A stretch of DNA of 64,000 nt from Limnephilus marmoratus (taxonomy: Eukaryota; Arthropoda; Insecta; Trichoptera; Limnephilidae): contig OU862912.1 in the NCBI GenBank assembly GCA_917880885.1, positions 50,579,117 to 50,643,116 on the forward strand, read 5' to 3'. The translations under genes and the position numbers were made by a program. The notes beneath the pieces are model-generated. The model was not told where the DNA came from. It did not search any database and saw only the letters and a program-made list of their open reading frames with translations. Of this stretch, positions 43,713 through 53,815 are shown one piece after another. Within the stretch, counting starts at the first letter, position 1, and every line of letters starts with the position of its first letter.

Positions 43713-43960
43713 ATCACTTGAAGTGAATTAAACGAAATGTTGATGTTTTCTAGGTCACTAGTAGAATGAGTAGGGTATTTCAAAATGTCATAGGTACTAA
43801 TGTAGCGGACCGTTATGCCTCCGGTGTTATTTTACAGCATATTTAATATTTAAAACACAGGCAAGTGTAAATATTTAAAAGTATTCTAATATTGCTTTCC
43901 TCATTATCTGAAAACCTAGTATTTTGAGATATCTGATCAATTGGGAATGTATGGGCCCAT

Positions 43961-44662
43961 GGGCGCCCGCAGAAAATTTTCTAAGGGGGGCAAAATATTT
44001 TTAGTTATGTTTTGAGACGCCGCTACCCGAATTTCTACCGATTTCTTGCAAACCTTCCTTAAACATTTGAAGTTTTTAAGCTCTTAAAAAATATAATTAT
44101 GTTATTTTTGAAGATAATATCTAGACATTCGTCGCGCCGAAACGCAAATTATACAAAATTCCCTCGTTAGAAAAAAATCGCAAAGTATGCTCCAAAAATT
44201 ATTGTAAACACGTTTGTTCCGGTTATTTTACATGCATGAAATAATTCACAGTGTTTCTTTAAATGCTGTTTAAGTCCTAGATTTTTGCTCTTTTTTAAAG
44301 GAGTCGTGTTTTATTAGACATTTTCACAATTTTCGCCTCGATTTTATCTATTTAAATATTAGCACACTCCTCTAACATTCGTAATTACATATCTCCCCAT
44401 CTTCTTCTTTTTGTGCGCGGTTGCGGGGTCTTAATGCAGTTTTAATTTACTGTAGCGTATTTGTATGGTGAACGAACGGACAGAACACTGTAGTAATGAA
44501 GGGCATACTGTAGCAACAAATTTTTTATTAACACAATATACATATGTATATAACAAAAAAAATTCCAACATAAATTTAAAAGTAACATTATTTGACTATT
44601 TTCAATCAATCCAGGGGGGGGGGGGGGCAAGTGCCCCCCCTTGCCGCCCCCTGCGGGCGCCC
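43961..44662. mobile_element. 702-bp element with 12-bp perfect inverted ends
   Basis: GGGCGCCCGCAG at 43961-43972 and its inverse CTGCGGGCGCCC at 44651-44662. The interior (about 44030-44430) recurs at 51180-51605. A G-run/C-run hairpin lies at 44614-44650. The target on both sides is itself an inverted pair, CTGATCAATTGGGAATGTAT and its mirror. Confidence 0.75.
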
Positions 44663-45049
44663 ATGTATGGGCCATACATTCCCAATTGATCAGCATTTCG
44701 CTAGCCACACAGTATCGCTAGCGAAATGCTGAAATAGGCCAAGCCAAATGATCTTTTATTTTTTATAGCTAAGTCTGTTGGCCCCATAAAACAAATTTCA
44801 CGAAAATTTAAAATAATTAACGATAATTTAATTGTTTTGCCATTAATAATGAGCGACTCTGGAATTTTTCGTTTTGCCACTGTAAGCCGGGTACTAAATC
44901 AGTCTCTTTTATCAAATAATATTTTTACCTACAAAGTGTTGTGTCACGGAGCTAGGCTATTCTTCATACAAAAAAATACAATAATCATGCATTACTCTTA
45001 TGAATACGTATAATATACTGCAAATAGTTTTATGTATAGTGTAGAAACT

Positions 45050-45245
45050 AGAAACATTGCTCACGCGCCACTTGTTCCTTTGGCGATGAGAGAATGCGAT
45101 TCATTTCTCCCGCCATTTCCCCGACCTGCCATCGCCACGGCTGCGCAGTATTCACGCGGCAAGGCGGCCAGTGTTGTGTGCGCCAGTGGCAATCGCAGTA
45201 GTTCGAGCGGTACCTACTTTCCCAGAAAGCGCGCCATCTCTAAAT
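45050..45245. promoter_or_regulatory. GC-rich island upstream of the 45.4-kb exon
   Basis: GC- and CpG-rich for this window (CGCCATTTCCCCGACCTGCC, ACGCGGCAAGGCGGCCAG), about 200-350 bp before the ATG at 45417, with an acceptor-like TTATACAG at 45387-45397 between them. A promoter or 5' untranslated exon is plausible; no core motif is decisive. Confidence 0.35.
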
Positions 45246-45416
45246 AACAAAATAGCGCGAAACGAAAGTTAATGTGCGTGTTAGATATTTTTAAAAAAAT
45301 CAACGTTTGCTATACGCAAAGCAAACTTTTTGCATCCGTCGTGTTCTAAACTTCAGCCTTACTTTCAATGAATTGTTAAGCATTGTTATTTATACAGGTG
45401 TGTTTATAGTTTAAAA

Positions 45417-45849
45417 ATGCCCGGAAACTCTTCAAATTATTGGAGCTCAATGGATTTTGGAAGTGAAGAGGATGAAAGTACACCTTCAAAAACACCGTCA
45501 ACACGCGTATACGTGGATCCATGGGACTTGGAAAACTACGCTTTCATGAGGAGGCATTTGGGAGACACCTCAGAGGCCAGCAATCCGCCAAGTCCTGAAG
45601 GAGAACCAACTTCTTCCAGTTTCTACTACATCCCGGCAGAGCAAGAATACAGGCAAGAGATGCGCAGAAACTCCATGCAGAGGACTGTTCTTCATGATTC
45701 CCCCGCTGCCTTTGCAGGAATAGATGAAGTGGACTTCCACAATGACAACTTCGAGATGCCATCGGACCAGGGGATCTACTACCACCAGCCTTACGAAGAT
45801 TATAATCACGAAAGGAAATTGCTTGTTCCGAGGCCGACGTTCACATCAG
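45417..45849 (+). CDS. First coding exon of an unrecognised gene
   Basis: ATG at 45417 in acceptable context (AAAA before ATG) opens 144 codons and the exon ends at a donor, TCAG|GTAACT. The product start is acidic and Ser-rich (NYWSSMDFGSEEDESTPSKT), then VYVDPWDLENYAFMRRHLG, EQEYRQEMRRNSMQRT and DEVDFHNDNFEMPS. There is no signal peptide, membrane segment or familiar domain; it looks like a disordered, Tyr-rich cytoplasmic N-terminus. The DPWDLENYAF block is the most conserved-looking part. I do not recognise the gene. Later exons were not found in the next 18 kb, so they may lie beyond the window after a long intron. Alternative: a single-exon readthrough that ends at the TAA just after the donor. 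Confidence 0.6.
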
Positions 45850-46779
45850 GTAACTAAAAGGAAAACTATTACATGTCATGTTGTGCGGATGTTCTGTAAT
45901 AATACCTTCATTTTCATTGTACAAATATGTCACAAGGAAACAAGAAGACGTATGTAAGTAGGTGTTGATTACTTCCGTACAGATATTACTTATACAGATA
46001 CAGGAATTTAATAAACTATTCTTTCAAATAATAGAGAGTTACACACCAAAGAAAGGCGATTTTTTTTTGTCTAAAATAATAATAAACAATTGAAGACAAC
46101 GTTCTTTGTAAGGTGAAACCCTGCATAATAGAACTGCCTCGCAAAAAGAATTCTCACCATATATTTGCATTTGCTTTCCATCTTGTTGCTTATCAAGTCA
46201 TCTTAACAATGAAAAGCGTTTTATTACACATTAATTTACTATTATCAACAGCAATAAATATAAAAGCAACATCAGGGGCGTATTTAACCATTTGAAGGCC
46301 CAATTGGATTGGCATGAATTACAGTTGGATACGCAAAACACCTCTTAAATATGGTAAATGCCTACTCCCAGTATTGTCGTGCTGAAAAAATACTTGACTG
46401 AAATGACTGTAGCCATGTTTAGTGATCAGATCTGAATAGCGAGGTACTTCCCAACCCCACATTTCCTTCCCCTCCACACACCCTTCAGTCCCACAATCCA
46501 CAATGGCACCCCTATTAGGTATGCATATATTTTTTAAAAGATATCGCTAAAGATGAAGAGCACTAACAAACTGTAAAAACGCGAACTTTTCTAGACATTC
46601 CAAAACTTTTTGGTAAATGATTAGTACCTACCTATGTAATTCTTTGTTTACCTGGCAATTATTATTGCCAAATTATTACTATGGATCTTTATAGCACCTC
46701 ACCTGACTTTTAAACCTGAAAAATCTTTGGCCGAGAATTCATATTTCGTCGAAATATTTTCTTACGATCGTACAGGGCG
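45850..46779. other. Probable intron sequence
   Basis: Follows the donor at 45849. AT-rich, no exon recognised. Confidence 0.4.
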
Positions 46780-47300
46780 GTTCCAATGAGAATATTAATT
46801 ATTCGCCGTACCAGCTTTTTGAAATAATAACACAATATCGACTTTATTTCATTTAAAATTTTGCTTTAATTTATACATTCAAAATTGCTGAAAGGCGCGA
46901 TGATAAAACTATTAGTATATTAGTAATATTTTTTTGAAATTATTTCTTGATCATAAGTATTCATCATTTTTCAATAATGTCTACGCAAAATCAAAATGTA
47001 AAGAAATCTTAATAATATTAGTTTGTAAGACCATAAATATACAAACTGAAGTATTTTCATCACAAAACACGTGTGCGGTTCTTTTTTTTAATGAATTAAA
47101 ATTCTGAAACATAGCTTTCCCAGATAATTTATTGATTTATTTTACTGCATGATTATATGATTTGAAATGTGTGTTGTATAATACAAAATTTTGTTTGAAA
47201 ATTTAACAAATCTGCCAACGACCTACGGTAAAACCTTATTGTACTAAAAACAAACATGTTTTCTCAAAATTTGAAACATAGCTTTACTAGATAAAATGCT
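46780..47300 (-). repeat. Unclassified interspersed repeat (copy 2 of 5400-5870)
   Basis: Inverse orientation: GACCTACGGTAAAACCTTAT, GATTATATGATTTGAAATGT and TAATGTCTACGCAAAATCAA match the first copy. Boundaries uncertain. Confidence 0.55.
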
Positions 47301-47379
47301 TAGACGAAAACAAAAATAATATGAAAAACCTAAACTATAGACAATAATATTTCATTGAAAATATTTTAAAGAGGAGTTA

Positions 47380-47885
47380 GGGGGCATACATTAATTACGT
47401 GAGCGCAAAATGGGGGGAGGGGTTCAGTAAAATCTCATAAAATCTCATTTCAACCGAGGGGGGTTCAATAAAAATCTCACGTGAACTTTAAAAGAATATA
47501 TATTATGATAGAGATAATAAAATTTTTAAAAATGTTTCCCTTCTTTTGAAGTCTGCTACTTTGCCCGCTGAAAAAATCTAATATGGCTATTATGAAAAAC
47601 TTTTATTTCGAGAGTAAGAAAAAAAATAAAAGAAAAACATTCAGAGTTTTTCAAAGAAAAAAAATTGGTAGAGACAATATTGGTTAATTTTTAAGACCGG
47701 AATACTCCAAATTGATACAAGTGCCGAATATGTGTCATTTTGTAACAAATGTAGTGTAAATCTCACGTGAGGGGGAGGGGGGGTCCCACCAAATCTTACC
47801 AAGGGGTGGAGAGGAGGTGGGGGGGGGGGGGGTTCAAACTGAAAAAAAAAAAAACAGCTCACGTAATTAATGTATGCCTCTTTAT
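47380..47885. mobile_element. MITE with CATACATTAATTACGTGAGC ends
   Basis: GGGGCATACATTAATTACGT at left, mirrored at right (ACGTAATTAATGTATGCCTC). Inner G-runs (GGGGGGAGGGG and a 14-G run near 47820) and repeated AAATCTCACGTGA words. No ORF. Confidence 0.75.
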
Positions 47886-48050
47886 AATATAGAGTATGAT
47901 TCATTAGTATTATTTTTTGTCAGAATGGAAATATTTGTATACTCGCTTGTTTACAAAAAATGTTTAGAAATTGTGTAATGTGTGATTATTTTTTTTAAAT
48001 TCGGAACATCTCGGAAAACTTAATAAATAGTTATTAAATGTGTATTAAAA

Positions 48051-48271
48051 TCTACATAAATAAAAGGAAATTTTCGGATGTTTGTGCCTATTAGTCTAAA
48101 AAATTACTCGACCGTTTTCCTGAAAATTTCAATGTTTGTTCTTACTAGTGCTAGGAGTGTATAGAGGGTGGTTTGGATGGTAAAAGGAGTAGGGGTCGCC
48201 CGAGGAAGACTCAATTTACTTCATGTAAGCATACTCTTTCATTACCAACCGAACAAAACCGGGTCAGCTAG
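48051..48271 (+). mobile_element. Short Helitron-like element
   Basis: 5' TCTACATAAATAAAAGGAAA and 3' CCGAACAAAACCGGGTCAGC then TAG, with A before and T after. 221 bp, no coding. Confidence 0.55.
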
Positions 48272-49423
48272 TATATTATATAATATTTTAAAAAAAGTAA
48301 TACTCGTAGTCTGCTGATATTTTGAACCCAAACAAATGCGTATAATATATTGTAATGAAATTTAGTTATATTTTAATGGCATTTAATTATGTTGTTGGTT
48401 ATATTGTAATTGTATTCAGTTATCTTCCCACCTCAGTTTGGGTCTTCCCACTTTTCTCTTTCCACCTGGGTGTCCAGTCAAAATTCTTTTTGGGACGCGT
48501 GTATCCGGCATTCTCTGTACGTGCCCAGCCCATCTCAGCCTGAGGAGTCTCATATGTGTTGAGATGCTAGGTGCCTTATATATATATCATACAATTCTGT
48601 ATTATGCCGGATGCGCCACTGTTCACCCTCTTTCACGGGTCCACATATTCTTCTCAGCACTTTTCTTTCAAAAGTATCCAGTATTTCAGCCATCTTTACC
48701 GTCAGTGTCAGCGCCTCACATCCATATGCCATTACAGTTCTAACAATATATGGTTATTTTGGTTTTTCTGTGGACACTACGTGACTTGGCAACAAAGAGA
48801 AGTATGTTTTGTTGGCTGCTGTGATTCTCCTTCTGATTTCTGCTGGATCCTCATTGTTCTCTGTCAGACTGGAGCCCAGGTAGGTGAATTGATCGACCAC
48901 TTCGTATGAGTAGTTGTCTTTGAATTGTGCACTACTTCCTCTTCTGTGTGAAGGGTTCCTGCTCTGTATCATCATTTTCGTTTTGTTGACATTAACCTCC
49001 AGTCCTACTTCCCGTGCCGCTGTTTCTAAAGGATCGAAGACCTCCTTAATGGCTGAAATTGATCTTCCGACAATGTTAATGTCATCCGCATATCCGACAA
49101 CTTGACTGCTCTTGAAACAAATATTGGAGCCAGTGTCTATTAGCGTTTTTCTTATTACATGTTCGAGCACAATGTTGAAGAGAGTGGGAGCCAGACCGTC
49201 CCCCTGTTTTAGCCCTGGCGCAAATTGAGCCCAGTCCACGCACAGCACCGCGTGACCGAAACCCAGCCTACGTACACGTTTTTTTAATAGTAGCGCATAT
49301 TTAACACAGCCCACACCCACACCATACCCAACCCACTTCTCGCAGTATGCAAGATGACAGCAAGGCAGAAACTTCTTGTCGATTTAGAATCTGAATCTGA
49401 GGATGAAGAAAGATTTTTTTTTT

Positions 49424-49750
49424 ACTTGACCTTCACACTAGAGGCCTTGGGAAAAAATAATTTCCCTCAGGGTCTATGACATATTTCGGGATGCTGTATG
49501 GAGGGTTTTTTTAAGGAAAGGAAGAAGAGGAGAGTTCTGGGAAGGAAAAGTGCTTAAGGAGTGGGTAGGAATCTGGGGTTCAGTATGTCCCGGTCATCCG
49601 CCTCCAAGACCTAGATAAACCTCACTCTATGAACCCGGGCACCCTTGCTAAATCACCAAATGTAGCGAACCACTTGGGGTGACCTATGGCAGAGGTGTTG
49701 GTTATCCAATAGAGTTTCCCGGGGCGGCGGTACCCTTCCCACCTCCCAAA
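49424..49750 (-). repeat. ~450-bp unclassified repeat (copy E), nested in the Harbinger
   Basis: Shortened like copy D. Hairpin arm CTTCACACTA pairs with CTGTATGGAG partly through T-G. Other end GGGAGGTGGGAAGGGTACCG on minus. Confidence 0.8.
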
Positions 49751-49829
49751 TATAAATATATATGGATTGTGTGATATCAGTATAATTTACTATTTATTGT
49801 ATACTGAAATCAATTTCTTCATTATACTA

Positions 49830-49950
49830 TATATAATGTAATTTAATTCTTTGGCTATCTTCTCGAACAAATCATCCTTCAGTTTTGCTCTATTGTAATC
49901 TTCATGAGTTGAATCATATAACACAAGAAATCCTCTAACCATTTCAATTC
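49830..49950 (-). pseudogene. MADF-domain relic of the Harbinger accessory protein
   Basis: Minus strand: EMVRGFLVLYDSTHEDYNRA and KLKDDLFEKIAKELNYI, the expected start of a MADF (Myb/SANT-like) domain. The rest is lost and a stop lies just upstream. Confidence 0.55.
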
Positions 49951-50601
49951 ATTTTTCCATGTTCTAGTAACAAAAACATTGTTCACACAGACAAAACAAG
50001 GGACCCACGATCCACGAAACTGTGTCGAAAGCACAACACGCCCACGCGCGACGAAGCTTGGGACTGGGCTGGCCGTGGAATGTGTTTAATATGCGCCTCT
50101 CCGACAGAAACCATGTTCTACAAAATAACCACGCGTGTGCTGTGCGAGAACTGTGCGTGGACTGGCCGTAATTTGCGCCGGTCCTAAGTCCCTGCGATAC
50201 TGTGAATTCTTCCGACAATTCCCCATCTATTTTGACCTGACATCTTGAGTCTGACATTGTGGCTTTAATGAGCCTAACCAATTTAGGTGGAATCTGGAAT
50301 TGAAGTAGTATGTCATATAGACACTCCCGATCTATGCTATCATATGCTTGCTTGAAATCTATGAATAGATGGTGTAGGTATGTCTATATCAAACTCCCAG
50401 CACTTTGCCAAGATCTGCCTGACGGTGAACAGTTGGTCTGTTGTGGATCTACCGGTGCGGAAGCCTGCCTGATACTCTCCCAGTAGGTTTTCTGCGTACT
50501 TACCAATTCTTTGTTTCAGTATCATGGTGTAGATCTTATATGCTGTGCATAGAAGTGATATGCCTCTATGACTTTCGCATTTTAGCTTGTCACCTTTTTT
50601 A

Positions 50602-51179
50602 TTCAGTTATAAGTTATTATAATAATATCTAATAATGGTTTATTCAAGAATGTATGCAGGGGTAGTGCAATGTAATACATTCCATATTTTGAAATAACAA
50701 AAGAAAGACAAATATACATATGATGTGATAAAATAATAAAAATATGTAAAAAGTAAATAACAACATATAAATTAAATAAATAAAACGAATAAGAATGAGA
50801 AATGAAACCGAAAAAAGTTATAAAATGGATGCAAGCAGCCGTTTACGGAGGGTATTTCATCGTCTCCCGTCTCCATATGTCTCAGTTAAATGTCGTAATA
50901 GTATTTAGTTATATTGTAATTCGGTTCTACCACAATATGTATTGTATGGTTCCATGCCAACTCAAAACCATGAAAATAATTTTAAAATAGCCGGTAACCC
51001 TAACCTAACTTAACCTATACCAATTTTTTAAATATTTTTTTTATCATCACTCTTAATGACCTTTTTGAGGTGGTTGTGAGTTGGTTTCATTCTGAGTTGG
51101 CCGGTCACCGTATTTTATGTTATGCTCTTTACAAACGGAGAAAAAAAATTGACGTGCTGTTTCTGTATAAGATTGTTAA
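50602..51179. other. AT-rich intergenic stretch
   Basis: No gene or repeat boundary recognised. Confidence 0.45.
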
Positions 51180-51605
51180 GGGCCCGCAACCCGGATTTGT
51201 ACCGATTTATTACATATTTCCCTTAGACACGGTAAGTTTTAAAGCTCTTAAAAAAAATGTTATTCTTGAAGATAATATCTAGACTTTGCCCGCGTCGAAA
51301 CGCAAATTATATAAAATTCCCTCGATAGAAAAAAATCGCAAAGTATGCTCCAAAAATTATTATTAACACGTTTGTTTCAGTTGTTTTACAAGTTATATGT
51401 ATGAAAAAATTCACAGTGTTTCTTTAAATGCTGATTAAGATAATGCCCGCGAGATTTTTGCTCTATTTTAAACGAGTCGTGTTTTATTAAACATTTCCGC
51501 AATTTTTGCACCGATTTTAGCGCTCTGTAAATGTTAGCGCTCTCCTTTAACATTCGTAATTTCGTATCTCTCCATCTTCTTCTTTTCGGGCCCGGTTGCA
51601 GAGCC
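51180..51605 (+). repeat. Second copy of the interior of the 43961-44662 element
   Basis: Shared words: AAAATCGCAAAGTATGCTCC, CACAGTGTTTCTTTAAATGC, GAGTCGTGTTTTATTA and CATTCGTAATT. Same orientation; the GGGCGCCCGCAG ends are not preserved here. Confidence 0.7.
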
Positions 51606-52325
51606 TTAACGGTCTTATTGACTCACCATGATATAACCAGAAATACTTTATTTTCTTTTATTTTGTATAAGTACCACAATTAAAATCGAAATACGCATAA
51701 AACTCTGCCCTTTGACATACTCGTATCTGCAAATTTCACAATGCCCGAAGAGATAAAATTTTGTACTGTAGGTACCCCTGAAACGTTTAAAATCGAATTA
51801 ACCTTACAATGTACAAGTCAAAACTATTTTCTCTTTATTGTTTATTTTTTTATTACTTTTTACTTATTCTATGTAATATTATACCTTTTAATATCTTTTT
51901 GCTTCGTAATATATTTTTATTATTTTTTTTTTTATTTATATAACCATAACAAAATGATTATAAATGTAACTTAAATGGTCTACATTTAATTCACCAGTAA
52001 AATGGTTTTATATTATATAACTGTATTTCCTAATAAACTTTAATTTCATGTGATATATTATTGTATGTTTCTATGTGTGTGTAGTAATAATTAATAATGT
52101 TTTAAATTATGGATGTACGTGGGTACCGGTTGTCACAGCATCTTGGTAACAGTGAAATGATACAACTTTTACTCGCCGGAGGCGAGTTTTTTTGGGAACC
52201 ACTGGACCACACAATACCATTATTTGTACATCTGTGATTTATGAGCTAAATTATAAATTTTGTTAACACAGTACAATAAGTTGTGTAGACGATACAAGTC
52301 GAACGTAGTAGGAATTCATAAATAT
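51606..52325. other. AT-rich intergenic stretch
   Basis: No gene recognised; the T-rich frame at 51741-51974 lacks coding character. Confidence 0.45.
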
Positions 52326-52371
52326 GCGAAATTCAATCGAAATCTGGAGACAGAAAAATCAGAAAAGATAT

Positions 52372-52443
52372 TGGCTCCGCTGGACTCGAACCCAGAACCC
52401 TTTTCTTACATGGAAACAGCTCTACCGATTAAGCTACGGAACC
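52372..52443 (-). pseudogene. tRNA-like unit with a 1-nt deletion (72 nt)
   Basis: Mirror copy of 52501-52573 on the other arm, identical except that one G is missing in the T-stem (CTGGACTC instead of CTGGGACTC on the + strand). Confidence 0.6.
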
Positions 52444-52500
52444 CATATTAATTCGGTCACTTAAAAGTGAAAATCACTTTTAAGTGACCGAATTAATATG

Positions 52501-52573
52501 GGTTCCGTAGCTTAATCGGTAGAGCTGTTTCCATGTAAGAAAAGGGTTCTGGGTTCGAGTCCCAGCGGAGCCA
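52501..52573 (+). tRNA. tRNA-like unit, 73 nt, anticodon position TGT (Thr-like) or SINE head
   Basis: Folds as a full cloverleaf: acceptor GGTTCCG/CGGAGCC (one G-U), D-arm GCTT/GAGC with AATCGGTA loop, anticodon stem GTTTC/GAAAA (one mismatch), loop CATGTAA, variable GGGTT, T-arm CTGGG-TTCGAGT-CCCAG, discriminator A. Position 33 is A rather than the near-invariant T, which argues against a working tRNA. A and B boxes are intact, so Pol III transcription is possible. Identity as Thr is only what the anticodon position gives. Confidence 0.5.
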
Positions 52574-52689
52574 ATATCTTTTCTGATTTTTCTGTCTCCA
52601 GATTTCGATTGAGTTTCGCTAATATTGTCTTCATTTAATTAAATATTATAATTTGAGATTTTACTCATAAAGTTTAAAAAAAAAAAAAT

Positions 52690-53510
52690 TAATAATAAAA
52701 ATCATAAATATGCATTGATTGCATACAGCATGTATCAAACTTATTTTTAGAAAATTCCAGTAAAAATGAAAAAAAAAACACATTTTTGAAGTGAAAAATT
52801 CTTTAGCACAGACACTAAAAAAAACAAACACACTATAGATATAGAGAGATAGTATAATCGGTCTCCTCTTTGTGCGGTGCTTCGTAGCGTCCCCACTCTT
52901 CTCTACTTTGGTTTTCTGAAAGTTTCACATCTACCGCGTGTGAATTGCACAGATTTAAAAAAAAATATAAGTACTTACCTAAAAAAAGATAATACTGTGA
53001 AACTTTACGAAATACTTTAAAAGGTTTTCGAAAATTCAAATCCGTTGATCGTTAACAAGACAAAAGGCTGTTTCTCGGTGACGTTTGTCAAGAACATCCC
53101 TTCTGCACTTCCAGAAGGGACAGTATTGGTCACACAATCCAATTTTTGCGTGACCTATAAAATATAAAGCGACTTTGGTTCATGGGAATAGTATTTTTAT
53201 TCAAAGCCAAATAATGTTTTTTCACTTGCTCTTATGAATAATTATTTTTGCTCTTTGTGTTTTGGGTGATTTATTTAATTTTGGTTAAACCTCTTAAATG
53301 GTTATAGTTTTTTTATCGTTCATTGTTCTAGTATATAAGATTTATCATCAGAAATGAAATGTTTTGCACAAGAATTAATTGCACGTAGCTAAAATAATAT
53401 TTCAATATATGAAGACGGCTTATAATGTATCTAATATTAATAGTAAATACCGGTCAGAAAGCAATACAGAATCATTTTTATTTTTGGTGTTATATTTCAT
53501 CATATAATAA
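52690..53510. other. Non-coding stretch
   Basis: No gene recognised. A small hairpin CCCTTCTGCACTTCCAGAAG occurs near 53098. Confidence 0.45.
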
Positions 53511-53514
53511 AATA

Positions 53515-53815
53515 CCACGGAATTATTATTATTGATCTAAACTTAAATTGGAACTCCCAAGTGGAAAATGTGAGCAACAAATTAAAAAAAAAAACTAACC
53601 TATTTTTTCAAAACAATAAGAAACATTTTAGATAAAGAACAGCTAATTAAAATTTATTATCCATTATCCCAATCTCATCTACAATATGGTATTATTGGAT
53701 GGGGAAGCTCATGCGATTTCACTATAAAACCGGTCCTCATAGCACCAAGGGTAATTTTGAAAATTATGCTTAGAGTCCCCACCAGAACTCCTATAGACTG
53801 TGTTTTTAAAGCACT
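53515..53815 (+). pseudogene. Relic of a LINE reverse-transcriptase C-terminus
   Basis: Frameshifted reading gives GIIIDLNLNWNSQVENVSNK, then KEQLIKIYYPLSQSHLQYGI and GWGSSCDFTIKPVLIAPRVI, the pattern after the RT core in jockey/CR1-type LINEs. No catalytic residues remain. Confidence 0.65.

Larger units (their letters stand above)
49212..50184 (-). mobile_element. PIF/Harbinger-type element inserted in the RTE LINE
   Basis: Inverted ends share GGCGCAAATT and CCAGTCCACGCACAG. It sits within the SQGLKQGD codons, with TTA on the left and TAA on the right where the LINE frame predicts TTA, so a 3-bp duplication with one later change. The minus strand keeps a MADF-like relic (49830-49950), the accessory-protein domain typical of Harbingers. 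A + strand start MTARQKLLVDLESESEDEE at 49349 is interrupted by the nested repeat. Confidence 0.75.
48415..50601 (-). pseudogene. RTE-type LINE reverse transcriptase, split by a Harbinger insertion
   Basis: Minus strand 50601 downward: KGDKLKCESHRGISLLCTAY, GEYQAGFRTGRSTTDQLF, a frameshift near 50385, then LVRLIKATMSDSRCQVKIDG and EEFTVSQGL. The rest resumes at 49210: GLKQGDGLAPTLFNIVLEHV, VVGYADDINIVGRS (RT catalytic YADD), EVVDQFTYLGSSLTE, then frameshifted ILDTFERKVLRRICGP and LRLRWAGHVQRMPDTRVPKR. The endonuclease is missing. Uninterrupted by the insertion, the RT would read straight through SQGLKQGD. Confidence 0.88.
52326..52619. repeat. ~294-bp palindrome carrying two tRNA-like heads
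   Basis: Arms mirror each other around position 52472 with only a 3-nt centre (AAA), one 1-nt indel (in the left tRNA T-stem) and one substitution near the outer end. Each arm holds a tRNA-like unit, then GCCAATATCTTTTCTGATTT and CTGTCTCCAGATTTCGATT. The sequence after the right arm continues into a body shared with 31425-31520, so this is a tRNA-headed SINE in a head-to-head arrangement. Confidence 0.9.
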
